From assembly GCA_943367755.1 (NCBI GenBank), contig CALRKB020000002.1, forward strand, positions 1 through 64,000: DNA of 64,000 nucleotides. The letters run 5' to 3'. Origin of the DNA: PCC-6802 sp943367755. Lineage in GTDB: Bacteria; Cyanobacteriota; Cyanobacteriia; Pseudanabaenales; Pseudanabaenaceae. The translations under genes were made by a program, and so were the position numbers. The notes below the pieces were generated by a model that was not told where the DNA came from, searched no databases, and saw only the letters and a program-made list of their open reading frames with translations. The stretch's first letter is position 1; each line of letters starts with the position of its first letter. Shown piece by piece: positions 36,253 to 44,817 of this stretch.

Positions 36253-36522
36253 ATGTTTGCCAAAGCTTTTACTGTCTCGGGTTCCTCTTTGCAACTCCTC
36301 TATCCTGGAGAAGGGGGTATTGTCAGCAAAGTTAGGAGTAGCGACGATCGCATCGTGCAGAAACTAAAGGCGATGGGAATCACACCAGGAACTTCCATCA
36401 CTCTGAAACAGAGACATCCTGCCTTTTTGGTTAAGGCAGGAAAGAATTGTTGGGTTCTTGAGGAAAAACTGACTCGTGCTATTTGCGTTCGCGTTTTTGA
36501 CAGTTGTTCTAGCTCTTCCTAA
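36253..36522 (+). CDS. FeoA-domain protein
   Basis: An 89-residue protein with one FeoA (SH3-like) domain, including KLKAMGITPGTSITLKQRHP. FeoA assists the ferrous iron transporter FeoB. No feoB is nearby; nif-linked feoA genes are seen in other cyanobacteria. The start at 36253 has GGAGG 7-8 bases upstream; a GTG lies 15 bp earlier. Confidence 0.85.
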   Translation: MFAKAFTVSGSSLQLLYPGEGGIVSKVRSSDDRIVQKLKAMGITPGTSITLKQRHPAFLVKAGKNCWVLEEKLTRAICVRVFDSCSSSS

Positions 36523-36537
36523 CGGGTTTTAGGGCGC

Positions 36538-36747
36538 TTAATCTACTGCAACCATGACATCAGATGCCTTGATTACTACGTAGACCCCTTTGCCTACTGC
36601 AAGTTCGAGCTTCTCTGCTGAGGATTTCGTGATAATTGAGGTTACTTCTACACCTGGAGCAACTTCAATAACAATCTCAGTGTTAACGGAACCGGGTGAG
36701 ATCGCTTTTACAGTTCCTTTGAGTGAGTTACGCGCGCTAAGTTTCAT
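36538..36747 (-). CDS. mop: Molybdenum-binding protein Mop (molbindin)
   Basis: A 69-residue TOBE/Mop domain that stores or buffers molybdate. It has SARNSLKGTVKAISPGSVNT and IITKSSAEKLELAVGKGVYV, the classic Mop pattern. It is on the minus strand, convergent with feoA (15 bp apart) and divergent from fdxB (64 bp). It fits with the modA/modBC molybdate uptake genes 1.2 kb away. Confidence 0.92.
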   Translation of the reverse strand: MKLSARNSLKGTVKAISPGSVNTEIVIEVAPGVEVTSIITKSSAEKLELAVGKGVYVVIKASDVMVAVD

Positions 36748-36811
36748 AATTCAATTCCGATATGCAATTGAGAGAACGAATTCATTCTAACAGTAATTTT
36801 GGAGAAATAAC

Positions 36812-37108
36812 ATGGCACATCTAACTGGCTTAACTCTAGGCGGTAACACCTGGACGCCCCAATTCGTCAAGGATATAAATTTCAAAACATGCCTCGGCTG
36901 CGGTAGATGCCTCAAGGTATGTGGTCGCGACGTGTTGAGTCTAAGAGCTCTCAATGAAGAGGGTGAATTTGTGGAAGATGAAGAAGATGAAGAAATAGAA
37001 CGGAAAGTAATGACGATTGCCAACCCCGAACTGTGTGTTGGCTGCCAAGCTTGCTCTCGCACCTGTCCTAAAAATTGCTATACGCACAGTCCCCACGAAC
37101 TCAATTAG
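36812..37108 (+). CDS. fdxB: Nif-specific ferredoxin III FdxB
   Basis: A 98-residue 2[4Fe-4S] ferredoxin. Cysteines are in CLGCGRCLKVCGRD and CVGCQACSRTCPKNC. A strongly acidic insert of about 15 residues (EGEFVEDEEDEEIE) sits between the motifs, a hallmark of this nif-specific family. TGG AGA ribosome-binding sequence precedes the ATG. It is the last clear gene of the plus-strand nif series. Confidence 0.93.
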   Translation: MAHLTGLTLGGNTWTPQFVKDINFKTCLGCGRCLKVCGRDVLSLRALNEEGEFVEDEEDEEIERKVMTIANPELCVGCQACSRTCPKNCYTHSPHELN

Positions 37109-37223
37109 GAGATCGCTGGATTTGCGACCCAATCTCTGATTCTTTTCCTACTTGTAAATCTCCTGCGCTACAATTTCAGTAAGCCATATAAGATCGTAAT
37201 TCTATCAGCGATCCTGAAATGAC

Positions 37224-37877
37224 ATGCCAATAAAGGAAAACAATCAGTCGAAGCAACAAGAGGTTCTCGAACGAGATTGGGAAGCTTATTATAATGCTGT
37301 TGTCGGTCGCCCGCCCAGAGAGACGCTTTTAGAAGCAATAAGACTTTTTGAGACTGAAGTCCTCCTTGGGGACTTTCGTTTTGCTGTCGATCTGGGCTGT
37401 GGTGAAGGGCGAGATACGGTAGAGCTACTGCGTCGAGGTTGGCGCGTTTTGGGAATTGATGGAGAAGCAGAGGCGATCTCGCGCCTAAGGGGGCGTCCTG
37501 ACATCACTCCCAATTGTCTGGAGAAGCAATTTACATCTCAGGTGGTTCGCTTTGAAGATGTAACTTTACCAGAATCTATCGATCTCGTAAATGCTAGCTT
37601 CTCTCTCCCATTTTGTGCACCGGAGCATTTCCCAAATTTATGGCACAAAATTGTGGATTCACTCAAGACGGGAGGACGTTTCTGTGGGCAACTGATCGGC
37701 GATCGCGACTCTTGGGCAATGTATACTTCTACGAACCATCACAGTCGCGAACGAGTTGAAGCGTTGCTACAACCCTTCGATATTGAAATGCTAGAAGAAG
37801 AGGAACATCCTGGCAAAACAGCGATCGGCGAAGATAAGTACTGGCATATTTTTCATATTGTCGCTCGCAAGTGTTAA
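37224..37877 (+). CDS. Class I SAM-dependent methyltransferase
   Basis: A 217-residue methyltransferase with SAM motif I VDLGCGEGRDTVELL (about 55-69) and VLGIDGEAEAI. It resembles TehB-like small-molecule methyltransferases, but the substrate is unknown. It lies between fdxB and modA on the same strand, 115 bp after fdxB. Confidence 0.8.
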   Translation: MPIKENNQSKQQEVLERDWEAYYNAVVGRPPRETLLEAIRLFETEVLLGDFRFAVDLGCGEGRDTVELLRRGWRVLGIDGEAEAISRLRGRPDITPNCLEKQFTSQVVRFEDVTLPESIDLVNASFSLPFCAPEHFPNLWHKIVDSLKTGGRFCGQLIGDRDSWAMYTSTNHHSRERVEALLQPFDIEMLEEEEHPGKTAIGEDKYWHIFHIVARKC

Positions 37878-37926
37878 CTAGCCTCGTTAGAGAGTCAAAA
37901 ATTTACTTCTACAATCGAACTAAGCT

Positions 37927-38730
37927 ATGAATAGAAGGCGTATATTTGTTTTTATCGCTAGCCTGCTTCTCACCTTCATTTTCGTCATCAGTACGAAGTC
38001 GATGAGCCAGCCCCCTTTAGTAGCCCAGGGTAATGCGAACCTGTTGATATCTGCTGCAGCTAGCTTGCAGGACGCACTTAAAGAAATTACACCGATTTAC
38101 CAAAAGTCTCAGCCTACGGTAGCTGTAAAATATAATTTTGGTGCTTCTGGTATTTTGCAGCAACAGATCGAACAGGGCGCACCAGTAGATGCGTTCATCT
38201 CCGCCGCAACGAAACAAATGGACGCTTTACAAGAGAAGGGCTTAATATTGGCAGATACCCGCCGCAACTTGCTGGGTAACCGCCTGGTCTTGATCGTGCC
38301 TAAGAATTCCACTGCCGGCATTACGAATGCGAGCAGTTTAACATCTGCCAATGTCAAAAAGATTGCCGTAGGCGAACCGAGGAGCGTACCTGTAGGTCAA
38401 TATAGTAACGAGGTTTTCAAAAAATTAGGTATTTTCGAGCAGGTCAAATCGAAACTTGTGTTGGGCAACACCGTCCGCAATGTTCTGGCAGCAGTTGAAA
38501 GCGGTAATGCCGATGTAGGTATTGTTTACAGCACCGATGCCAAAATCTCTGATCGCGTCAAAGTAGTTGAGTTAATCCCCGCAAATTTGCATTCCCCCAT
38601 TGTCTATCCCATTGCCGTCCTCAAGAATAGCAAGAACACCCAAGCTGCCAAAAACTACGTGCAGTTTTTATCCAGTTCGACGGCCAGGAACTTATTTGAG
38701 AAATATGGTTTCAGCATCGTCAAATCTTAG
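37927..38730 (+). CDS. modA: Molybdate ABC transporter substrate-binding protein ModA
   Basis: A 267-residue periplasmic molybdate-binding protein. The signal peptide is residues 1-35. The binding-site pattern appears in ISAAASLQDALKEITPIY and KYNFGASGILQQQI, and in NVLAAVESGNADVGIVYSTD. It ends 9 bp before the modBC fusion, forming a molybdate uptake operon that feeds nitrogenase and Mop. Confidence 0.95.
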   Translation: MNRRRIFVFIASLLLTFIFVISTKSMSQPPLVAQGNANLLISAAASLQDALKEITPIYQKSQPTVAVKYNFGASGILQQQIEQGAPVDAFISAATKQMDALQEKGLILADTRRNLLGNRLVLIVPKNSTAGITNASSLTSANVKKIAVGEPRSVPVGQYSNEVFKKLGIFEQVKSKLVLGNTVRNVLAAVESGNADVGIVYSTDAKISDRVKVVELIPANLHSPIVYPIAVLKNSKNTQAAKNYVQFLSSSTARNLFEKYGFSIVKS

Positions 38731-38739
38731 CTGAGAACT

Positions 38740-40587
38740 ATGCCTTCCGACTTCTCTCCTCTGTGGATATCCTTAAAAACAGCCCTGATTGCGACTGCTT
38801 TCACCTTCTTGATTGGCATTAGCATTGCCTACAGGATGAGATCCTACCAAGGTAGATGGAAGTCCGCAATTGAAGGTATTTTAATTTCGCCTTTGATCCT
38901 CCCACCTACCGTAGTGGGGTTCTTGCTGCTGCTCCTGTTCGGGAAAAATGGCCCGTTGGGACAATTGCTGGAGCATTTCAACATCAGCATTGTTTTTACC
39001 TGGTATGCCGCCGCGATCGCGGCGGCGATTGTTTCATTTCCACTCATGTATAAAACAGCTCTCGGTGCGTTCGAACAGGTGGATACGAAACTGGAACAAG
39101 CAGCGAGGACGCTAGGTGCTTCTGAAAGCAGCGTATTTTGGCGGATCGTATTTCCGCTAGCTCTACCTGGTATTCTAGCCGGAACGGTATTATCTTTTGC
39201 GCGCAGTCTGGGTGAGTTCGGTGCTACCTTGATGCTGGCTGGAAATATTCCAGGAGAAACTCAGACGATTCCCATGGCCATCTATTTTGCGGTTGAAGCA
39301 GGAGCGATGCAAGAAGCATGGGCATGGTCGCTGATTATACTTGGGATTTCGCTATTGGGCATTGTGGCTGTTAATTTCTGGCAGCGGACTGGGAGAAGAG
39401 GGAAAGTCAGATGGCAGAGAAGTAAAGGTACGAGAGAAGCAAAGGAAAAGGCTCTTTCTATGCCTCTTTCTCTCTCTAACCCTGCCGATCTATTTGTCGA
39501 TATCCAGAAGCATATTGACGATTTCCACCTGGATGCGCGTTTCGTCAGCGGCGATCGCCCCTTGGGTTTGCTCGGTGCTTCCGGTGCGGGCAAAAGCATG
39601 ATCCTGCGCTGCATTGCGGGATTGGAAACTCCCACGCATGGGCGCATTGTTTTAAATGGCAGGGTAATATTCGACTCAGAGGCAGGAATTAACATTCCTA
39701 CCCGCGATCGCCGCGTCGGGTTTCTGTTCCAGAACTACGCGCTTTTTCCTCACTTGACCATTGCCCAAAACATCGCGTTTGGCTTGCCGAACAGCATCTC
39801 AGCGATCGCAACCAAACACAGAGTAGAAGAACAGCTAGTGCAATTGCAGTTACAGGACTTGGGCGATCGCTACCCTCACGAACTTTCTGGCGGTCAGCAG
39901 CAGCGTGTAGCTCTAGCTAGAGCTTTGGTCAGTCAACCTGAAATATTACTCCTGGATGAACCATTCTCCGCACTAGATACACATTTACGCTACCAGTTAG
40001 AGCAACAGTTGATCGCAACTCTAGCTAATTTTCTTGGTGTCACTTTATTTGTCACCCACAATCTTGAAGAGGCTTATCGCGTTTGTAGGGATCTGGTGGT
40101 ACTGGATCGAGGTAAAGTCATGCAGGCAGGGACAAAGCAAGAGATTTTTGAACATCCTCTCACACTAGCTATAGCTTGCCTCACAGGTCTCAAAAACTTT
40201 TCCCGTGCAGTTCCACGATCGTCGCAAGCGATCGAAGCAATTGATTGGGGGTGTACGCTCCAAGCGATCAAGCCGATACCTGACACGTTGAGCTATGTGG
40301 GCATTCGCGCCCACCAAGTTGTCTTCACCAACGACCCTACCCAACCGAACGTGTTTCCCTGCTGGCTGGCATCAACCAGCGAGACCCCACACCGCATCAC
40401 ACTATTTCTAAAGCTTAATTCTCCCCCTGCGAACGCGCGGGATTATCACATCCAAGCTGAAGTATTCAAGGAAAAATGGGCAAACATCAAAGATCGACCT
40501 TTACCCTGGTTAGTGCAAATCCATCCCCTGCAATTACTTTTACTAGCCGAATCAGTTTTGCCTTTAAGCGATCGCCCTATCCACTAG
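38740..40587 (+). CDS. modBC: Molybdate ABC transporter permease-ATPase fusion ModBC
   Basis: A 615-residue fusion. Residues 1-220 are the permease ModB, with several membrane spans and the EAA-like loop ARTLGASESSVFWRIVFPLA. From about 245 it is the ATPase ModC: Walker A GASGAGKS, signature LSGGQQQR and Walker B ILLLDEPFSALD. The C-terminal 130 residues are less conserved and correspond to the regulatory domain. Fused modBC is known in Anabaena. One open frame covers both halves; there is no sign of a sequencing join. Confidence 0.94.
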   Translation: MPSDFSPLWISLKTALIATAFTFLIGISIAYRMRSYQGRWKSAIEGILISPLILPPTVVGFLLLLLFGKNGPLGQLLEHFNISIVFTWYAAAIAAAIVSFPLMYKTALGAFEQVDTKLEQAARTLGASESSVFWRIVFPLALPGILAGTVLSFARSLGEFGATLMLAGNIPGETQTIPMAIYFAVEAGAMQEAWAWSLIILGISLLGIVAVNFWQRTGRRGKVRWQRSKGTREAKEKALSMPLSLSNPADLFVDIQKHIDDFHLDARFVSGDRPLGLLGASGAGKSMILRCIAGLETPTHGRIVLNGRVIFDSEAGINIPTRDRRVGFLFQNYALFPHLTIAQNIAFGLPNSISAIATKHRVEEQLVQLQLQDLGDRYPHELSGGQQQRVALARALVSQPEILLLDEPFSALDTHLRYQLEQQLIATLANFLGVTLFVTHNLEEAYRVCRDLVVLDRGKVMQAGTKQEIFEHPLTLAIACLTGLKNFSRAVPRSSQAIEAIDWGCTLQAIKPIPDTLSYVGIRAHQVVFTNDPTQPNVFPCWLASTSETPHRITLFLKLNSPPANARDYHIQAEVFKEKWANIKDRPLPWLVQIHPLQLLLLAESVLPLSDRPIH

Positions 40588-40701
40588 TTCCATTAGGTTG
40601 TTGCGACCGGTAGACATCACGAAACAAACATGTTAAAAGTTCGCTCCGACTGTGTGCAGACTGCTCTACAGTGTACTCGCTATGCACAGCGGGATCGATC
40701 T

Positions 40702-41196
40702 TCACGCTTCTGATTCGCTCCGTGGGGGGGCGGTGAAATTTGATTCAGCAATAGCAGAAGCTTGTAAATAAGGCTTGAGCATTTCTGCTAATGACTCCGC
40801 GCAGGTAACTTGGTTGGGTTGATTTGCGCGTCTCCGAGCTTGACACAATGTTTTCTCGATCGCAGCGGAAGGCTCAGGGGGCTCGTGGCTATCTACCCTC
40901 AGCATCGCCAGATTCTCAAGCGCTGTGAGACCATGCAGGGTGTTTGCAGGTAACTCAATAAAAGCCCCAGGTTCTAAAGTCACTTCTCGTCCTGCCAGTA
41001 GGAATACCCCCCGTCCTTGAATTACTGTAATGAAGCCATCATAGGCACTGGTATGTTCGGGAATTTTAATGCCAGCTTTCAAACAAATCAGCATTGCCTG
41101 CCACTTCCGATCTTTGACGAGATATTTCCTGAACATGCCGTTGTCACCATACTCAATCTCATTCTGTAACTGGGTTGCGAGGGGTGTCAGTGTCAT
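40702..41196 (-). CDS. Cupin-domain protein
   Basis: A 164-residue protein with a single cupin barrel, including EHTSAYDGFITVIQGRGVFL and ELPANTLHGLTALENLAMLR. The C-terminal 60 residues contain one Cys and look helical. The start at 41196 has GAGG 9 bases upstream; a TTG in frame lies 15 bp further. It is the last gene of the operon led by the flavin enzyme. Substrate unknown. Confidence 0.78.
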   Translation of the reverse strand: MTLTPLATQLQNEIEYGDNGMFRKYLVKDRKWQAMLICLKAGIKIPEHTSAYDGFITVIQGRGVFLLAGREVTLEPGAFIELPANTLHGLTALENLAMLRVDSHEPPEPSAAIEKTLCQARRRANQPNQVTCAESLAEMLKPYLQASAIAESNFTAPPRSESEA

Positions 41197-41291
41197 AATC
41201 TTTAACCTCAAATAAATTAAACAGTCAATTTAAAGTCAATTAAAAAGTAAAGCATCTATCCAAATACGATTCATCCAGGGATGGTTTCGAG

Positions 41292-41834
41292 TTATCCATT
41301 CCCTGCTTGCAGGATTTTGAATTGGGTGACTTGTTTGACCCAACGTGAGAATCGCTTTTCATCTACAATTAGTCGTAAGGGACCTTCTGCGGTGGCCAAA
41401 GGCTTCCCATTCAGTCGATCCGCCAACAACACGATCCGATCAGTGAAGCTGTCATCCAGTTCAGCGATGGAAAACACAACACGGAAGCCGTCAGATCCCT
41501 CAGCCAAGATATAGCGTGTCAGGTTTTTACCTTTTAACTGGTCGTTGCCCAACGGTACACCCGCTAGATGCAATACTTCCAGCAAAGGAACGCCAGAGTA
41601 GGTGACAGGAATCCCATTCAGGTTTTTCGTTTCAATCTGGCGATGGGGGAGTTGGGCAAAACTAGTTTTACTCAACTGTAATACGTGCTTAACTTCTCCA
41701 CTAACTACAACAAGTGGAGAGAGCGCAGGTGTGACGGACTGAGGGATTTTAGCAATAATGGTTGGTGCAATCATGCTAGTTAGTAGGTAAAGGACAATAC
41801 CAACACAAACAATCACAACGAAACGAGATTTCAT
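41292..41834 (-). CDS. Molybdopterin-binding-domain protein, membrane-anchored
   Basis: A 180-residue protein with an N-terminal membrane anchor or signal (about 2-25) and a sulfite-oxidase-type molybdopterin-binding domain: NGIPVTYSGVPLLEVLHLAG and GPLRLIVDEKRFSRWVKQV. It is much shorter than sulfite oxidase and lacks the clear cysteine ligand stretch, so enzymatic activity is uncertain. Its ATG overlaps the stop of the ArsC-like gene (TGATG). Confidence 0.75.
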   Translation of the reverse strand: MKSRFVVIVCVGIVLYLLTSMIAPTIIAKIPQSVTPALSPLVVVSGEVKHVLQLSKTSFAQLPHRQIETKNLNGIPVTYSGVPLLEVLHLAGVPLGNDQLKGKNLTRYILAEGSDGFRVVFSIAELDDSFTDRIVLLADRLNGKPLATAEGPLRLIVDEKRFSRWVKQVTQFKILQAGNG

Positions 41835-42301
41835 CAGCGAGAAGACTCCTGAGAAAGGACTTGACAAGGGTTATCCGCATGACTGCGGGGACAAGTCTGT
41901 AAATCCTGGTGCTTTACATCGCTGGGTGCTTGTTGGGTGGCATCAATTGGCTGTAGACCAATCCAAGCATCAATTGTGGCCACATCAAAGCCAACCGATC
42001 TCCGCTCGTCAACCTGCATCAACGGACGGCGAATTAGCAGTGGGTTTTGAACCATCATTGCTAGTGCAGTTTCCGCATCCAGGTTCTCAGGGATAATCTC
42101 CCCTGATTTCACCGCAGGCGCAGAGCGGTTGAACCAATCTGCCACGGGGAGAATACCAAAAAAGAGACGAAGGCTTTTTACTGTCCAGGGTTCGGTGAGT
42201 AGATTCTGTGCCTGCACATCATGTCCTGCGGCTTTTAGCAACGCTTTCTGTTTCGTGTTATTGATGCAGCCTGGTTTTTCATAAAAGATAACTGTTGCCA
42301 T
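41834..42301 (-). CDS. ArsC-like nitrogenase-associated protein
   Basis: A 155-residue thioredoxin-fold protein of the ArsC/Spx family, matching the nitrogenase-associated branch. It starts MATVIFYEKPGCINNTKQKA, with one cysteine at position 12 where ArsC has its active site. Later stretches are NPLLIRRPLMQVDERRSVGF. The branch is found near nif genes, function unknown. It is translationally coupled to the next gene. Confidence 0.82.
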   Translation of the reverse strand: MATVIFYEKPGCINNTKQKALLKAAGHDVQAQNLLTEPWTVKSLRLFFGILPVADWFNRSAPAVKSGEIIPENLDAETALAMMVQNPLLIRRPLMQVDERRSVGFDVATIDAWIGLQPIDATQQAPSDVKHQDLQTCPRSHADNPCQVLSQESSR

Positions 42302-42401
42302 AGGTGCCGATCTCCTTACATCTGTCTGTTTTTGTGTTTGCGCATTCCTACACCAGTGGGAGTACCCTGTTCAATTTGCTGTCGAAACTGTGAATGAGCG
42401 A

Positions 42402-43406
42402 TCAAACATACGATCGCACCTCCTGGTTATAACGAGTTAAACTCTCCTGATTTTTGAGCAGGTTAAATGCTACGGGTTTCAGGGCGATCGTGCCTAAATT
42501 CAATTCATCCTGAAGCTGTTTCACTTTGTCGCGACAGGTTTGCACACTGCCAATAATGGAGTTGGTAATTAGAAAATCTGGATCGAATGTATTTGATTGC
42601 TGGCTCAGTTGGGTAAAGTTCTGGGTATTGCCGCTGTCTTGAATGCGAGCCGCGAATGTCTGCATTCGAGTACTGAATTTTTCAATGAATGGCAACGCTT
42701 CACATAATGCTTCTTCATCCGTTTGAGCGACAAAAAAGAATCGAGATAACACCAACTTCTCTGAGCCACTCGCATTTAACTGACGGTATTTTGCCAGCGT
42801 GGTCTTTAACTTCTGGAGTGAGAACGGGGCACCCCCCATTAAGCCAAAGGAATGAGCAGATGCAAAGTCGATCGCCCCATCATCGCCGCTCGCAACAAAC
42901 ACAGGTATAGGTTTTTGTAATGGTTTGGGATAAACCGTGACGCGATCGCACTGATAGAACTGCCCGTTAAATGACACCTCCGACTCGTACAACAACTTCC
43001 AGATCAATGCCATTGCCTCTAGGGTTTTGGCGCGAGATTCTGACATGGGTGTTGCGAAATGTTTGTTTTGCTCCGGAAACGGCCCCCCTTTAGCAATCCC
43101 GAAGGCAAACCGCCCATTGCACAGGTTATCCAGCGTGGCAATATCTTCTGCCACTTGAATTGGATGATGAAAGGCCAGCAGCACGGCAGCAGAACCCAAT
43201 TGAATTTTGGTTGTTACCCCTGCTAGATGAGCCAATAGTGGCAAAATGGATGGACTGACATGAAACTCGTCAAAATGATGCTCCGTCACCCAGGCTTCTT
43301 CAAACCCTAGAAACTCGGCATGTTGCACCAGAGCAACCTGCTCGGCAATGGCACAGTGAGCATTCTGGTGATGGTTCTCGTAGGTACAAAAGATGCCAGT
43401 TTTCAT
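42402..43406 (-). CDS. LLM-class flavin-dependent oxidoreductase (luciferase-like)
   Basis: A 334-residue bacterial-luciferase-like monooxygenase. It begins MKTGIFCTYENHHQNAHCAI, followed by EFLGFEEAWVTEHHFDEFHV and the typical GRFAFGIAKGGPFPEQ. A reading frame continues upstream to 43646, but that extension covers a promoter and shows no family similarity, so I placed the start at 43406. No good ribosome-binding site is visible. It leads a four-gene operon and has the same promoter layout as nifB and nifP. Such enzymes use FMNH2 and O2; substrate unknown. Confidence 0.82.
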   Translation of the reverse strand: MKTGIFCTYENHHQNAHCAIAEQVALVQHAEFLGFEEAWVTEHHFDEFHVSPSILPLLAHLAGVTTKIQLGSAAVLLAFHHPIQVAEDIATLDNLCNGRFAFGIAKGGPFPEQNKHFATPMSESRAKTLEAMALIWKLLYESEVSFNGQFYQCDRVTVYPKPLQKPIPVFVASGDDGAIDFASAHSFGLMGGAPFSLQKLKTTLAKYRQLNASGSEKLVLSRFFFVAQTDEEALCEALPFIEKFSTRMQTFAARIQDSGNTQNFTQLSQQSNTFDPDFLITNSIIGSVQTCRDKVKQLQDELNLGTIALKPVAFNLLKNQESLTRYNQEVRSYV

Positions 43407-43575
43407 CGAATTTAAGGAGTTTGAGCGGGTAAAAGTCAGTGCAGTTTCAACCAGAAACGAGGTGCTTCCCTTGTCTTTGCAGGCTAAGAAAAAAGGTGTT
43501 TTTGAACCAGATTGGTATGGGCACTTGAATGTACCACACACCTCAAAATTAGTAGAATTTAACGGCTCTGCATTA

Positions 43576-43686
43576 AATATATTAAGGATGTACTCAGACC
43601 CCAAGACCCTTATAGTACAAGGGTTTAAGATTAAGTTTTGAGGCAAGGTACAGGTATTTTAAGGGAGGGGGGCAAGTTTTTAAGCT
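43576..43686 (-). promoter_or_regulatory. Promoter of the flavin-enzyme operon, nifB/nifP type
   Basis: In the direction of the operon, AAAAACTTGCCCCCC (43667-43681) and AAATACCTGTACCTT (43645-43659) stand 22 bp apart. GAGTACATCC (43586-43595) follows and continues as TTAATATAT, identical over 19 bases to the nifB box region. GTAC-to-GTAC spacing is 58 bp, as at nifB. A third element 22 bp further upstream is not recognisable. The operon start at 43406 is about 180 bp downstream. Confidence 0.65.
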
Positions 43687-43740
43687 GTTGGTTGGTCTGG
43701 ATAAAGACATCTGCTAGCAGGGAAGTAAAAAACAGAATCT

Positions 43741-44085
43741 CCCAATCTCTACCTGCATACACATCTCTCCGAGAATCCCAAAGAGATTAAATATACGACA
43801 GAACTTTTCCCTCATGGCAAAGATTATCTCAATGTCTACAAGCAATTTGGCTTGGTGAGCGATCGCTCGATCTTTTTTTAAAGCCTTCTATCTGGCAACC
43901 CTAGGTGCAGCGCAAGCACTTTCCTTAGAAGACAAGCTAGGCAGCTTTGAGATAGGCAAAGCAGCGGATTTTGTAGTTCTGGATATGCAGGCCCCCCGCT
44001 GATGACACTCCGCAATCGCGGCGGTATTCCCCAGACTGTAGAGACGCTCACCAAACAAATTTTTGCCACGATACCCAGCATCTAG
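43741..44085 (+). pseudogene. Guanine deaminase remnant (guaD)
   Basis: Three stretches in plus-strand order resemble guanine deaminase. From 43741 the frame reads NLYLHTHLSEN then ELFPHGKDYLNVYKQFGLV and ends at a TAA near 43880. It is joined directly to KAFYLATLGAAQALSLEDKL and FEIGKAADFVVLD (43880-44002), with about 100 residues of the middle missing. After a frameshift near 43995 PLMTLRN and VETLTKQIFAT follow to a TAG at 44085. The 5' part is gone. It is clearly dead and sits at the edge of the nif island. Confidence 0.75.
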
Positions 44086-44295
44086 AGTATGCTTGCGCAA
44101 CATACCTCTTTGCTGTTCATGTAGCCAATAGCTTGAACAATAATGCGGATATGAACGGGGTGAGATCGAATGACTGAACTGCAAGTCTGACAGAAACCCA
44201 CATAAAATTATCGGTAACGACTTTTGCTTTTGAGAAAAAGATGCTATGTATGACTACATAATTGGTGCACATAGATTATCTAAAAGGCGTAAGAA
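44086..44295. other. Short gene-free stretch
   Basis: About 210 bp between the guanine deaminase remnant and the next gene. It is AT-rich and must include the promoter of the 158-residue membrane protein. No distinct elements are visible to me. Confidence 0.25.
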
Positions 44296-44772
44296 ATGGC
44301 GTTAAGTAGAGCTAGAATGTCTCCCAATCTCCAAACCAACGACTTAGAAGTCGCTAAATCCTCCAGGAGTAAGGGCTCCATCAAAACATTACCCGATCCC
44401 AATGCTTATCCTGTGCCTAATTGGTTAAAGTTTCTTGTATCTGCCCAGCGACTATCAATCGCCACAACTGTGCTGTTAACGATTGCTGTGTTTGGTGTAT
44501 ATAGCTGGACTGTGTACGCTCAAGAGTCGTGGAACAAACAGTACAGAAAGTTAGAAGATTTGAAGCGCCTTGAGCGCAACCTCACAGCAACTGAAGGACT
44601 TTTAGAGCATAGTATGATTGGTGATGCCCAAAAAACATCCAAGCAACAACTGATCAGAGAAACTCCTGAACAGGCAATCTTCTTACAGTCTGCACCTGCT
44701 CGCCCGCTCTCCCTTCCTCCGCAGGCTGCCGAGCAGCAGCAAGAAAAACCCTATGAACCCCTGGGCTACTAA
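44296..44772 (+). CDS. Hypothetical single-span membrane protein
   Basis: A 158-residue protein with a cytoplasmic N-terminus of about 50 residues, one membrane helix (about 54-76, with IATTVLLTIAVFGVYSWTVY), a charged coiled-coil stretch (ESWNKQYRKLEDLKRLERNL) and a proline- and glutamine-rich tail. The layout resembles small cell-division or envelope proteins of cyanobacteria, but I cannot name it. It precedes the DnaJ-TPR gene by 45 bp on the same strand. Confidence 0.65.
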   Translation: MALSRARMSPNLQTNDLEVAKSSRSKGSIKTLPDPNAYPVPNWLKFLVSAQRLSIATTVLLTIAVFGVYSWTVYAQESWNKQYRKLEDLKRLERNLTATEGLLEHSMIGDAQKTSKQQLIRETPEQAIFLQSAPARPLSLPPQAAEQQQEKPYEPLGY

Positions 44773-44817
44773 ATGCAGTTAATAGAAGCTGCTGGGTATT
44801 AAGTTGGGCATTAACTA

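Noticed and set aside
43689..43703. Expected third element of the flavin-enzyme promoter
   Set aside because: The bases at the right phase (TATCCAGACCAACCA in the gene direction) match the consensus too poorly.
43888..44184. Minus-strand frames of 98 and 67 residues
   Set aside because: They are antisense to the guanine deaminase remnant and have no family features.
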